From Actinomycetota bacterium (GTDB lineage Bacteria > Actinomycetota > Actinomycetes > S36-B12), in NCBI GenBank assembly GCA_030684515.1, contig JAUXVJ010000002.1, forward strand, positions 186,001-250,000: a stretch of 64,000 bases of DNA, read 5' to 3'. The number at the start of each line of letters is the position of its first letter. The stretch's first letter is position 1. The notes beneath the pieces are model-generated. The model did no database searches, was not told the origin of the DNA, and was given only the letters and a program-made list of their open reading frames with translations. Positions 1 through 9,542 of the stretch are shown here, in pieces. Both the position numbers and the translations under genes were made by a program.

Positions 1-133
1 TGGCCAGTGGTACACCAGCGGGAATCGGATCAAGGAGTGAAGTGACATCCGCGGGGGCGTGGAGCGCGGCAACACGGGAGCCTGACTTGATGCCGAGTTT
101 CGTCGCCAGCGGAGCAACTGAATAGCCGGCCAT
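1..133 (-). CDS. DUF3052 family protein, N-terminal part (cut by the window edge)
   Basis: Reading the minus strand from the ATG at 133 gives a protein starting MAGYSVAPLATKLGIKSG and staying open to the window edge, about 44 residues. The MAGYS...PL..KLGIK opening is the characteristic start of actinobacterial DUF3052 proteins, which continue with a hydrophobic strand and an LP.G segment, as here (residues 35-43). The function of the family is unknown. A TAGCCT hexamer lies just upstream on the minus strand and could be a -10 element. It is divergent from the DUF4287 gene. Recognition rests on the N-terminus only. Confidence 0.7.
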   Translation of the reverse strand, partial: MAGYSVAPLATKLGIKSGSRVAALHAPADVTSLLDPIPAGVPLA

Positions 134-218
134 GATGAAAGTCAGGCTATCGGGCAATACTGCGCCTGCCGTGAACGCGAAGGGAAATGCTGCCCGAATC
201 CTTGGCTAGTGCCGTGAG

Positions 219-446
219 GTGCGCAAGAATTCCGCCGTGGCTGAAAAGGTGCAGGGGCCCAAGTCCTACTTCCCGTCGATTGAGAAGAAGTACGGACAGC
301 CGATCGACTACTGGATGACACAGTTGGACTCAGTAAAGGATCACAAGCACATGGATCAAGTGAACTGGCTCAAGAGGGAGTTCGGCATGGGCCACGGGCA
401 TGCCAATGCAGTCGTGGCTGTCTACCGGCAGGAACGCGGGCTCTAG
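219..446 (+). CDS. DUF4287 domain protein
   Basis: Small soluble protein of 75 residues or fewer. The segment KSYFPSIEKKYGQPIDYW, followed by a W-L-K-x-E-x-GMGHGHANAVV stretch, matches the DUF4287 family, often found beside DUF1801 or DUF5655 domains; its biochemical role is not established. The GTG at 219 and the GTG at 237 (giving MAEKVQGPKSYF) are both possible starts. The latter matches how homologues usually begin, so the coordinates may be 18 bases too long. It is followed at 9 bp by a small ORF and then a DUF1801 gene on the same strand, suggesting a short operon. Confidence 0.75.
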   Translation: MRKNSAVAEKVQGPKSYFPSIEKKYGQPIDYWMTQLDSVKDHKHMDQVNWLKREFGMGHGHANAVVAVYRQERGL

Positions 447-454
447 GAGATCTC

Positions 455-559
455 ATGCTTGCTCGCAATGCGTATTCTCGCGACTTCGTCAACGCTCACA
501 AGGTGAGTGTCGACGCCCTGGTGCAGGGGTTCCGCGACCTCGTGAAGTACTTGCAGTAG
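455..559 (+). CDS. small 34-residue ORF between DUF4287 and DUF1801
   Basis: ATG at 455 is preceded by a good ribosome-binding site (AGGAG at about 445-449), and the stop TAG at 557 overlaps the AGGAG that precedes the next gene's ATG at 567. The protein begins MLARNAYSRDFVNAHK and ends in an amphipathic helix-like segment. I recognise no family. Position, Shine-Dalgarno and tight coupling suggest a translated small gene, but the length is compatible with chance. Confidence 0.4.
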   Translation: MLARNAYSRDFVNAHKVSVDALVQGFRDLVKYLQ

Positions 560-566
560 GAGCACG

Positions 567-1091
567 ATGACTGTCGCTGAAGTCGATGCATACATCGAGG
601 CGTTCGACGCGCCGCAGCAGAAAGCACTCAATGCGCTGCGAGATGTGATCCTGCAATACCTGCCCGATGCTGAGCAGGGGATGTCGTACTCGATGCCTGC
701 CTTTCGCGTGAAGGGCAAGGTCATTGCCGGCATGGCTGGCTACAAGGCCTTCGTCTCGTACTACCCGCACAGCGGGTCTGTCATCGAGCAGGTGCCGGAG
801 GCAGCCAAATATGAGGGAACCCCGGGATCCCTGCATTTCCCGCTCAACAAGGCGATCCCTAAAAGGCTGGTGAAGCAGCTCATCGAGGTCAAGCTCGCCA
901 TGACGTTCACAGCCCCGGCTGATTTCTGGCTTGAGCAGGGCTTGGGTGCGCCAGCCCGACGGGCACTGGCTAGCGCGGGGATTCATGGCATGAAGGAATT
1001 GCGCAAGGCCGACTTGGGGGAGATTGCCGAACTTCACGGGATCGGGCCCAATGCCCTTGAGGTGCTGACCAAACTGAAGCAAGGCAAGTAG
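567..1091 (+). CDS. DUF1801 domain protein with C-terminal helix-hairpin-helix-like segment
   Basis: 174 residues. The N-terminal two thirds (about 5-115) are a DUF1801/YdhG-type domain: Y-I-x-x-F-D near the start, the MSYSMPAF motif around residue 38 and the F-V-S-Y-Y-P segment. The family has an iron-chaperone-like (frataxin-like) fold, but function here is not known. Residues about 120-174 contain a short helical domain with LHGIGPNALEVL, resembling the helix-hairpin-helix-like C-terminal domain often appended to DUF1801. The start ATG at 567 has AGGAG 7 bp upstream. It is probably co-transcribed with the two upstream small genes. Confidence 0.75.
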   Translation: MTVAEVDAYIEAFDAPQQKALNALRDVILQYLPDAEQGMSYSMPAFRVKGKVIAGMAGYKAFVSYYPHSGSVIEQVPEAAKYEGTPGSLHFPLNKAIPKRLVKQLIEVKLAMTFTAPADFWLEQGLGAPARRALASAGIHGMKELRKADLGEIAELHGIGPNALEVLTKLKQGK

Positions 1092-1143
1092 CGATTCGTT
1101 GAGGGGCGAGCTCGTGGATTCGTCGCTCAGCGCTGCATACCCG

Positions 1144-1149
1144 TAAGGT
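1144..1149 (+). promoter_or_regulatory. typA -10 element, leaderless
   Basis: TAAGGT followed by exactly 6 nt and the GTG start of typA at 1156. No Shine-Dalgarno lies between. This is the TANNNT-N6-start arrangement expected for a leaderless transcript. Confidence 0.55.
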
Positions 1150-1155
1150 CTCTGG

Positions 1156-3011
<1,856 letters not shown>

Positions 3012-3015
<4 letters not shown>

Positions 3016-3302
3016 GCCTTCGAGTACTCCACGATGCGTTCCACATCCCACATGTGATGGTGGGCGTCGTGTGATGCCGCTCGAATGACGTCGGCCGTAG
3101 TCATCCGACCCACGGTGGCGTGGTTCAGCACGACATGCCCGGTCAGTGCTGCGTTGACGGATTCCTGACACAACTCTGCTGCTGTGCTGAATCGTCTCGG
3201 AGAATCTGCGACAAGGCCCATCGCCTCTTCAGATGTGATCGACCAGTCGAACCCACATTGCTGGCACGGATCTCCGTATCGTGCTGGAGCCCAAGACTCC
3301 AC
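3012..3302 (-). CDS. DinB-like family protein
   Basis: 96 residues from the GTG at 3302, which lies 4 bp after the TAA of the upstream S9 peptidase gene, so the two are likely translated from one transcript. An ATG at 3368 would give 118 residues, but its first 22 overlap the peptidase and look like a shadow. The sequence contains a Cys-x-x-Cys pair near the start (CQQCGFDW), a SPRRFSTAAE segment and a C-terminal DAHHHMWDVERI motif, typical of DinB/DUF664-type four-helix proteins with a metal-binding His. Proposed roles in the family include thiol-dependent transferases, which would fit a mycothiol-making organism, but the substrate is unknown. Confidence 0.7.
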
Positions 3303-3306
3303 GGTG

Positions 3307-5445
3307 TTATGCCGTGAGGTGCTCGCGGAAGAAGTCGATCTCCAGCCGAAGAAGATTCTCGGCAACAATCTCTTGCGGGGTCATATGTGTGACTCCCGTG
3401 AGCGGCACCACAGCGTGTGGCCTGCCGGCAGCCAGCAGGGCGCTTGAGAGTTGCAAGGTGTGGGCTACATGCACGTTGTCATCTGCAAGCCCATGCAGCA
3501 TCAGCAGTGGGCGAGTCAGCTGATGAGCTCGCAGCAGCAGTGACGTGCGGTCATACGCACCGGGGTTGGTGTCTGGATGCCCGAGATAGCGCTCGGTGTA
3601 CGCGGTGTCGTACAGCTTCCAATCGGTCACGGGTGCACCGGCGACCGCTGCCTTGAACACATCTGGTCGATCAAGCACCGCGAGTGCTGCCAGATAGCCG
3701 CCGAAGGACCAGCCTCGAATACCAACGCGAGTGCTGTCGAGATCCTCATGACCGGCTACCAGTGCTTCAAGGGCCTGCACTTGATCTGCGAGTGGGTACG
3801 TGGCCAGGTCATCGAGCACCGCCCGCTCCCACTTCGGTCCGCGGCCTGGACTGCCGTGTCCGTCTGCAACGATCACAGCAAAGCCTTGATCAGCGATCCA
3901 CTGTTCGGTCGTGAACGCTGCCGCATTGCGCATGACGCGCTGTCCATGCGGACCGCCGTACGGCGACATGATCACGGGCAGCTTGCCGCTGCCGGTCACG
4001 TGACCTTTGGGCCAAAGGATGCACGCCTGAAGCCGGTCCTGGCCTACTTCGGCGTATTCCAAATGCAGGTCGACCTTCGGAATCTCTGCGAAGTTGCCCA
4101 CCTCATGTGTGAGGGCTCCATATGTCACACGAAAGGCCGTGCGCGCGGCAAGAGGATCAGCCTCAGTTATGACGGCTGTGGATCCCTCGAAGGACCCACT
4201 TGACCATTTCTGCTCGTCTGTGAGGGCAGCAACCTCTCCGGTGGCATAGGTGAGGCGGTAGATGGCAAGACAGGCAGCGGCAGGCGAGGCGCTGAAGATC
4301 GCGCCAACTGAGTCGTGTGAGACCAGCCCGCGCAGCTGCAAGCTCACGGGAGTGATGAAGGCGCCGGCCTTGCACAGTCGGTAGGTATCCGTTGCGTCGT
4401 CGGCGACGATCTCCAGCAGCTCGTTGGATTCATTGATAGCCGGCACACCCGGCATCACATCGATCCACGCAGGGTCCGTGCGCGATTGAATCTCGATCAA
4501 CTCATGAGTCTGGAGATCAACGCGGCAGATGCTGACCGTGCGTTGGTCCCTACTGAGCAGCTCAACGATGGTGCCAGTACTGCCCGGATTCACTGACGCG
4601 AGATAGGGGTAGGTGTCTGCATCCCAACTGAGCTGTATCGATGCACCCGATGGGCTGATCAACCACAACTCGGTGGTCGCATTAGTGGTGCCGGCTGCCG
4701 GATAGCGCATGGCATGCGCGGCTTGCGTTGGATGCGCGGGATCTGAGATCCACCATTCCAGAACGGCAGAGTCATCGGCTCGTTCAACCAGCAAAGTCCC
4801 TGGCTGCTCGTTCAACCACCAATGCCCACGGTAACGAGACAGTTCTTCAGCGGCGATGTAGTCCGCCAGACCCCAAGTCTCGTTGGGAGAGGTGGATACG
4901 GCGACGCATGTTGCACCGGCTTCGAGCTTGGCAAGGTCAACGACATACAGCGAGCCCTCGTGGACGTAGGCCGCGAATTTTCCCGCTCCATCGATGCGTG
5001 GATCGACGACTGGTCCGGGTGAGGGCAAGGTCGTCAGTTCTCCGCTGCTCAGGTCAACGAGATACGGCACACCGGATACCGGGAAGACTGCGTGTGTGCC
5101 CGTCGCATTCACGCTGAACGCTGTGATTCCCCCGGTGACTTCGCGCATCCGCTCACGTCGGGTGCGCTCGGCCTCGGGAAGATCGGCCTCGCTGTCAAAG
5201 GGCAGGTCAAGACGAACATCGACAATGCATCGCTCACTGAGTTTCTGCCCAAGTTCAACGCTCCATAGCGATCCTGCGGCGTCTGATCCCGACGCGCTGC
5301 GAATGAACAGCACGCGCGACTGGGTGATGTGGAAATTGCGAGGACGACCAAGTTGGAATCCACGGGTGCGAGCACGCTGGCGCGGATAGGACTCGATTTC
5401 GCTCTGGGCTTGCGGGGAGGGTGCACTGTTTGTCACAAGCCTCAT
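3307..5445 (-). CDS. S9 family serine peptidase (dipeptidyl-peptidase IV / prolyl oligopeptidase type)
   Basis: 712 residues. The N-terminal half (about 30-440) is the DPP-IV-like beta-propeller region, including ETWGLADYIAAEEL, which matches the Glu motif that binds the substrate amino terminus. The C-terminal alpha/beta-hydrolase domain carries the triad: Ser in GWSFGGY (about 580), Asp in HGLADDNV (about 655) and His in GVTHM (about 687). No signal peptide is visible, so it is probably cytoplasmic. It should release dipeptides or cleave after proline; the exact specificity cannot be read. It is divergent from mshB with a very short shared promoter region. The start ATG at 5445 lies 7 nt from a TACATG hexamer on the minus strand. 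Confidence 0.88.
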   Translation of the reverse strand: MRLVTNSAPSPQAQSEIESYPRQRARTRGFQLGRPRNFHITQSRVLFIRSASGSDAAGSLWSVELGQKLSERCIVDVRLDLPFDSEADLPEAERTRRERMREVTGGITAFSVNATGTHAVFPVSGVPYLVDLSSGELTTLPSPGPVVDPRIDGAGKFAAYVHEGSLYVVDLAKLEAGATCVAVSTSPNETWGLADYIAAEELSRYRGHWWLNEQPGTLLVERADDSAVLEWWISDPAHPTQAAHAMRYPAAGTTNATTELWLISPSGASIQLSWDADTYPYLASVNPGSTGTIVELLSRDQRTVSICRVDLQTHELIEIQSRTDPAWIDVMPGVPAINESNELLEIVADDATDTYRLCKAGAFITPVSLQLRGLVSHDSVGAIFSASPAAACLAIYRLTYATGEVAALTDEQKWSSGSFEGSTAVITEADPLAARTAFRVTYGALTHEVGNFAEIPKVDLHLEYAEVGQDRLQACILWPKGHVTGSGKLPVIMSPYGGPHGQRVMRNAAAFTTEQWIADQGFAVIVADGHGSPGRGPKWERAVLDDLATYPLADQVQALEALVAGHEDLDSTRVGIRGWSFGGYLAALAVLDRPDVFKAAVAGAPVTDWKLYDTAYTERYLGHPDTNPGAYDRTSLLLRAHQLTRPLLMLHGLADDNVHVAHTLQLSSALLAAGRPHAVVPLTGVTHMTPQEIVAENLLRLEIDFFREHLTA

Positions 5446-5456
5446 GCTGCCGCATG

Positions 5457-5462
5457 TACCGT
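5457..5462 (+). promoter_or_regulatory. mshB -10 element, leaderless
   Basis: TACCGT, then 6 nt, then the GTG at 5469. This spacing is the main reason for choosing 5469 over the upstream in-frame ATGs. It shares its TA with a weaker minus-strand hexamer (TACATG) facing the S9 peptidase gene. Confidence 0.55.
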
Positions 5463-5468
5463 CTGCAT

Positions 5469-6350
5469 GTGACTCGCAGACTCCTCTTGGTCCATGCGCA
5501 TCCTGATGACGAGTGCATTGGCACCGGAGGCAGCATGGCCAAGTACGCCGCCGAGGGTGCTGAGGTGACTCTCGTGACGTGCACCCTGGGTGAGGAGGGC
5601 GAAATCCTGATTCCCGATGTCGCTCATCTGGCCGCAGACAAGGAAGATCGGCTGGGCGAGCACCGCCAGCAGGAGTTGGCGGCGTCCATGGCTGCCCTGG
5701 GCATCACGGATTGGCGCCTGCTGGGTGGTCCTGGTCACTTCCGCGATTCGGGGATGATCGGCACGCCCCCAAATGACAACCCGGCCAGTTTCTGGCGAGC
5801 GGACCTGCTCGAGGCGGCACTTGAGTTGGTCAAGGTAATCCGCGAGGTTCGACCGCAGGTGGTCGTGACCTATGACGACTTCGGCGGCTACGGGCACCCA
5901 GATCACCTTCAGGCCCACCGCGTGACCCATTACGCCGTGGCCTTGGCCAGCATTGCTGGCTTCCATCCTGAGCTAGGCGAGGCGTGGCGGATTTCCAAGT
6001 TCTACTGGACGGCGATGTCACGCCGCAATGTGCGGGCGGGGATCATCGCGCTACGCGCGGCTGGTCACACCGATGGCTTTGCTGAGATGGATCCGGACGA
6101 CCTGCCGCCTTTCGTCACCGATGACGATCTGATTACCACTGAGATCGATGCGAGCGACTATGTCATCCGCAAATTCGATGCCCTTCGTGCGCATGCGACC
6201 CAAATCAGCACCTCAGGAGGCTTTCTCGCGCTCGCTGACAGCGCAGGACTTGAGATGTTTGCTCACGAGTACTTTCGTCTGGTTGCCGGCGATCCAGGCG
6301 AGTTGGTCGACGGCCGCGAGCGAGACTTGTTCGCCGGAGTCGATGCGTGA
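5469..6350 (+). CDS. mshB: N-acetyl-1-D-myo-inositol-2-amino-2-deoxy-alpha-D-glucopyranoside deacetylase (mycothiol biosynthesis)
   Basis: 293 residues, the usual length. MshB removes the acetyl group from GlcNAc-inositol, the second committed step of mycothiol synthesis in Actinobacteria. It is a zinc enzyme of the PIG-L/LmbE fold: HAHPDDE near residue 8 (zinc His and Asp, catalytic Asp), TCTLGEEGE, GGPGHFRDSGM, and GYGHPDH carrying the third zinc ligand. The RDSGM segment and overall length favour MshB over the mycothiol conjugate amidase Mca. The GTG start at 5469 gives MTRRLLLVHAHPDDE as in homologues. The 3' end overlaps the downstream membrane-protein gene by 4 bp (GTGA), so they are translationally coupled. 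Confidence 0.92.
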   Translation: MTRRLLLVHAHPDDECIGTGGSMAKYAAEGAEVTLVTCTLGEEGEILIPDVAHLAADKEDRLGEHRQQELAASMAALGITDWRLLGGPGHFRDSGMIGTPPNDNPASFWRADLLEAALELVKVIREVRPQVVVTYDDFGGYGHPDHLQAHRVTHYAVALASIAGFHPELGEAWRISKFYWTAMSRRNVRAGIIALRAAGHTDGFAEMDPDDLPPFVTDDDLITTEIDASDYVIRKFDALRAHATQISTSGGFLALADSAGLEMFAHEYFRLVAGDPGELVDGRERDLFAGVDA

Positions 6351-6745
6351 TCCGCACGCTTCAGTTTGTAGGGGTCTTCCTGGTGGGCCTGCTTGTTGGT
6401 GTGATCGGAGCCTTCATCCAAGCCGATCGAATCATCGTTTCTGTCCCATGGGGTCTGCTGGTCATCCCTTGGGGAATGGTGTTCGTCGTTCTCGTGCTGG
6501 TCGCGGTGATCAGAGGGGCAACCTGGCTCGTGGAAAGCCGTTGGGGTGGTTCGGTGCTGCTCAGCGGATGGATCATCGCCACGATCGTGATGGCAGCAGA
6601 GTCACCTTCAGGTGATGTGGCCTTGTCCGGTGGCGGACGCCAGTGGGTGTATCTGCTTGGGGGCGTCATCTTGGGCACTGCTGCAGCAACATTCCCAGTG
6701 ATCCACGAACGGGTGGAGCCCGGATTCGAGCCCATCAATGCGTGA
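6347..6745 (+). CDS. small integral membrane protein downstream of mshB (DUF6113-like)
   Basis: 132 residues with about four hydrophobic segments (roughly 5-25, 30-55, 65-85, 95-120). The GTG start overlaps the mshB stop by 4 bp. A similarly placed small membrane protein of unknown function (DUF6113) commonly follows mshB in other Actinobacteria, which is the basis for the call; I see no catalytic motif. Its 3' end overlaps the flavin reductase gene by 8 bp, making mshB, this gene and the reductase one operon. Confidence 0.65.
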   Translation: MIRTLQFVGVFLVGLLVGVIGAFIQADRIIVSVPWGLLVIPWGMVFVVLVLVAVIRGATWLVESRWGGSVLLSGWIIATIVMAAESPSGDVALSGGGRQWVYLLGGVILGTAAATFPVIHERVEPGFEPINA

Positions 6746-7238
6746 GCTGGAGCTCCACGCACAATCCTTACGAACGGTGGCTGGTCGCTACGCCACGGGA
6801 GTGGCTGTCGTTTCTGCTGTCGCAGGTGGCGTGGATCATGCGATGACCACCAACTCCTTCGCATCCTTGTCGCTGGACCCACTGCTGGTGCTGTTCTGCG
6901 TTGAGCGGTCCTCGCGCTTCCATGAGGCCCTGAAGCTCACAGACAGCTTTGCGGTATCCGTGCTCCCAGAGAGCGCCGTTCACTTCGCCCGCTGGTTCTC
7001 GCTGCGAGGCCGGCCCCTTACCGACCAATTCGCCGACGTTCCGCACGAGCGCAGCGAGCGGGGAGTGCCATTGGTCACAGGCGCGCTTGGCTGGATCGAA
7101 TGCGAGATTGATTCGATGGTCAGCGCCGGAGACCATGACATCGTCATCGGGGCTGTCCACAAGCTCAGGATTGCCGAGGAAGAAGCAGTACCCCTGCTGT
7201 TCTGGAAGGGCCGCTTTCTCGGCTTGCCGAGTTCCTGA
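6738..7238 (+). CDS. flavin reductase-like, FMN-binding protein
   Basis: 166 residues of the flavin reductase (HpaC/split-barrel) family. Visible are the N-terminal GRYATGVAVVS segment, TTNSFASLSLDPLLVLFCV (the FMN-binding region, with a T-x-NSF-x-S-x-S-x-x-P pattern), FAVSVLP, and the D-H-D-I-x-I-G-x-V block near residue 133 ending in LLFWKGRFLGL. Such proteins use NAD(P)H to reduce free flavin for a monooxygenase partner, but no monooxygenase is adjacent. The ATG at 6738 overlaps the upstream gene, so translation is probably coupled. Confidence 0.85.
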   Translation: MRELELHAQSLRTVAGRYATGVAVVSAVAGGVDHAMTTNSFASLSLDPLLVLFCVERSSRFHEALKLTDSFAVSVLPESAVHFARWFSLRGRPLTDQFADVPHERSERGVPLVTGALGWIECEIDSMVSAGDHDIVIGAVHKLRIAEEEAVPLLFWKGRFLGLPSS

Positions 7239-7250
7239 TCAGTCGTCGCT

Positions 7251-7256
7251 TACGAT
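7251..7256 (+). promoter_or_regulatory. candidate -10 element of the VanW gene
   Basis: TACGAT at 7251, about 36 nt before the GTG at 7293, leaving a short leader that holds a strong GGAGG ribosome-binding site (about 7280-7284). A leadered promoter, in contrast to the leaderless ones nearby. No clear -35 seen. Confidence 0.35.
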
Positions 7257-7292
7257 CGGACCACTATCCATTGAGTCCCGGAGGTTACGTTC

Positions 7293-9146
7293 GTGAGTGA
7301 GCAGAGCCACTGGCAGTGGCCAGTGGGGTCTACTCGCCGGTGGATCCTGATCGGACTTGGGACGGTTGGCGTACTTCTCGCCGCCTATGTCGGTGCCGTG
7401 CTGCTAGCGGGTTCAGGCATCTCTCGTGGCACTTCGGTCCTGGGTGTTGAAATCGGCGGCATGTCCACGGCGGAGGCCACGGCCGCATTGGACAAGGGCC
7501 TGGCCACTTACCAGACGACGCCAATCAACGTGAAGAGCGCTAAGCGGAACTTCGCTGTGCTGCCCGCAGACGCGGGGCTGAGGTTGAACACTTCCGCGAC
7601 GGTGGCGCAAGCCTCATCACGCACTTGGAACCCACTTGCGATCTTCACCGGCTTGTTCGCAACTCGCGAGATTCAGCCGGTCGTTGACGTTGATCAGGAC
7701 AGCTTGACCGCACAGGTCGACGCGATTGCAACAGTGATTGACAGTCCACCGGTGGAACCGATGATCGACATGAAGGGCTTGAGGCCCGTTGCGATTCCCG
7801 GCGAGGCTGGTCGCGAGATCGACGATGCTGCAGCAGCCTCGGCAATCGTCAATGCATTCGCTTCAGGTGCTACTTCCGTGACCGTGGCACCGGTTGCTGC
7901 AAATCCCACAGTGTCTGATGACTCACTCGCTGCGGCGAAAGACGTTGCTGCGCAAGCGGTGAGCGCCCCCGTGCTCGTGCAGGTTGACGGCATTTCGGCG
8001 CGACTGGGACCGCGAGCAATCGCACGCTCGTTGACTTTTGCTGCGCAGGGCGGTGAGTTGCAGCCGATCCTGGATGGTGCCGTGCTGCACAAGGCGATTG
8101 CCGAGCAGATCGCTACTGTCGAGACGCCTGGGCGTGACGCGACCTTCGTCATTGAGAACGGCTCACCTGTCATCGTGCCGAGCAAGGTCGGCAAAGGAGT
8201 TTCCGATGAAGAGCTCTCCACAGCGGTCGGCGAGGTCATTGACAGAAATCCTCCTGATCGCACCGCCACTGTGACCGTCGGCGTTCGCGAACCGCAGCTC
8301 ACCACTGAACAAGCACAGCAGCTTGGAGTGAAGGAACGTCTTTCGACCTTCACTCAGGCCTTTCCCTACGCCGCATACCGCAAGCAGAACATTGGCGAAG
8401 CGGCGCGCCGCATCAATGGCACCGTCGTGATGCCGGGCGAGACCTATTCAATGAACGAGACCATCAAGGAACGCACAGCGGAGAACGGCTACACCGTTGG
8501 CTTCGTGATCGGGCCAGGCGGCGTCTTCGCCGAAGAACTCGGCGGCGGAGTGTCAACTGCAGTGACAGCGACTTGGACGGCGGCCTTCTATGCCGGCATG
8601 GAGCCGGTGCAGGTTATTGCCCACTCCATCTTCATCTCGCGCTACAAGGCGGGTCTGGAAGCCACGGTCGCTTGGGGAATCTTTGACATGAAGTTCAAGA
8701 ATCCCTATCCCAACGCCGTCTATCTCCAGGCTTCAGCCGGTTCGACTTCGATCACCGTCTCGATCTGGGGCACCCCTGAATACAGTGACATCAAGGCTGA
8801 GTCAGGGCCACGCACCAACATCGTGCCGTTCAAGACGATCTACGACCAGTCCCCGACCTGCCTGGGACAAGGCGGCATGGAGGGCTTCGATATCGATGTC
8901 GATCGGGTCTTCTACAAGGATGGTGTTGAAGTGAAGCGCGAGACGATCCACACCAAGTACAAGCCCTCGCCAGCGGTGATCTGTGGCAAGGAGAAGAAGC
9001 CCGGCACCACCTTCAAGCCAAGCCCTTCGCCGAGCGCCTCAGGGTCAAAGAAGCCCACCAAGAGCCCGAGCCCGACGCCCGGAACAGGAGATGGTGCGCC
9101 GGCAATTCCGGGAGTTACGTCACGTTCTGGCCCTTTGAGCCGGTAG
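7293..9146 (+). CDS. VanW family protein, membrane-anchored, with YoaR-type repeats
   Basis: 617 residues. One N-terminal membrane segment (about 15-40) is followed by a large extracellular part with repeated YoaR/peptidoglycan-binding-like modules (about 50-345), then the VanW domain (about 350-510). The VanW signature includes RINGTVVMPGETYSMNE, GFVIGPGGVF and GGGVSTAVTATW. The tail (about 560-617) is rich in Pro, Ser, Lys and Thr and probably spans cell-wall material. VanW proteins sit in vancomycin-resistance clusters and in cell-wall contexts, but their activity is unresolved. A GTG start with GGAGG 8 nt upstream. Monocistronic by position. Confidence 0.9.
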   Translation: MSEQSHWQWPVGSTRRWILIGLGTVGVLLAAYVGAVLLAGSGISRGTSVLGVEIGGMSTAEATAALDKGLATYQTTPINVKSAKRNFAVLPADAGLRLNTSATVAQASSRTWNPLAIFTGLFATREIQPVVDVDQDSLTAQVDAIATVIDSPPVEPMIDMKGLRPVAIPGEAGREIDDAAAASAIVNAFASGATSVTVAPVAANPTVSDDSLAAAKDVAAQAVSAPVLVQVDGISARLGPRAIARSLTFAAQGGELQPILDGAVLHKAIAEQIATVETPGRDATFVIENGSPVIVPSKVGKGVSDEELSTAVGEVIDRNPPDRTATVTVGVREPQLTTEQAQQLGVKERLSTFTQAFPYAAYRKQNIGEAARRINGTVVMPGETYSMNETIKERTAENGYTVGFVIGPGGVFAEELGGGVSTAVTATWTAAFYAGMEPVQVIAHSIFISRYKAGLEATVAWGIFDMKFKNPYPNAVYLQASAGSTSITVSIWGTPEYSDIKAESGPRTNIVPFKTIYDQSPTCLGQGGMEGFDIDVDRVFYKDGVEVKRETIHTKYKPSPAVICGKEKKPGTTFKPSPSPSASGSKKPTKSPSPTPGTGDGAPAIPGVTSRSGPLSR

Positions 9147-9150
9147 TCGG

Positions 9151-9179
9151 TTCGAAGCACTCTGCGGGTTGTGTAAGTT
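9151..9179 (+). promoter_or_regulatory. candidate fdxA promoter
   Basis: TTCGAA at 9151-9156 and TAAGTT at 9174-9179 are separated by 17 bp, followed by a leader of about 28 nt with GGAGG and the GTG of fdxA at 9214. A plausible sigma-A-like pair, though the -35 is weak. Confidence 0.35.
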
Positions 9180-9213
9180 TGGCTGCGCTCACCCCGTTGA
9201 ACTGGAGGCTTAG

Positions 9214-9540
9214 GTGACCTACGTCATCGCACTGCCATGTGTCGATCTCAAGGACAAGGCATGCATTGAAGAATGTCCGGTTGACTGCATTTATGAAGGC
9301 GATCGGATGCTCTACATCCAAGCCGATGAATGCGTTGACTGTGGTGCCTGTGAGCCTGTGTGTCCGGTAGAGGCCATCTACTACGAGGACGATGTGCCCG
9401 AGGAATGGACCGCATATACCCAGGCCAATGTCGACTTCTTCGTTGAACTTGGTTCGCCAGGAGGTGCCGCAAAACTTGGCCCTCAGACCTTTGATGTCCC
9501 GATGGTGACTGCCCTGCCTCCTCAGGAGCACGAAGAATAG
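9214..9540 (+). CDS. fdxA: ferredoxin, FdxA/FdxC type (7Fe)
   Basis: 108 residues. An electron carrier with two iron-sulfur clusters of the actinobacterial 7Fe ferredoxin type. Cysteines at 9, 17, 21 and 25 in the first half (C...KACIEECPVDC) and a second motif CVDCGACEPVCPVEAI in the middle. The C-terminal half lacks clusters and is acidic, as in mycobacterial FdxC. The start GTG at 9214 is set by GGAGG at 9204-9208. The dapC gene begins 2 bp after the stop; fdxA-dapC is a conserved actinobacterial pair. Confidence 0.95.
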   Translation: MTYVIALPCVDLKDKACIEECPVDCIYEGDRMLYIQADECVDCGACEPVCPVEAIYYEDDVPEEWTAYTQANVDFFVELGSPGGAAKLGPQTFDVPMVTALPPQEHEE

Positions 9541-9542
9541 AC

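Noticed and set aside
5421-5468. Longer N-terminus of mshB from the ATG at 5421
   Set aside because: It lies across the -10 element and gives no matching N-terminal sequence; GTG at 5469 fits both promoter and family.
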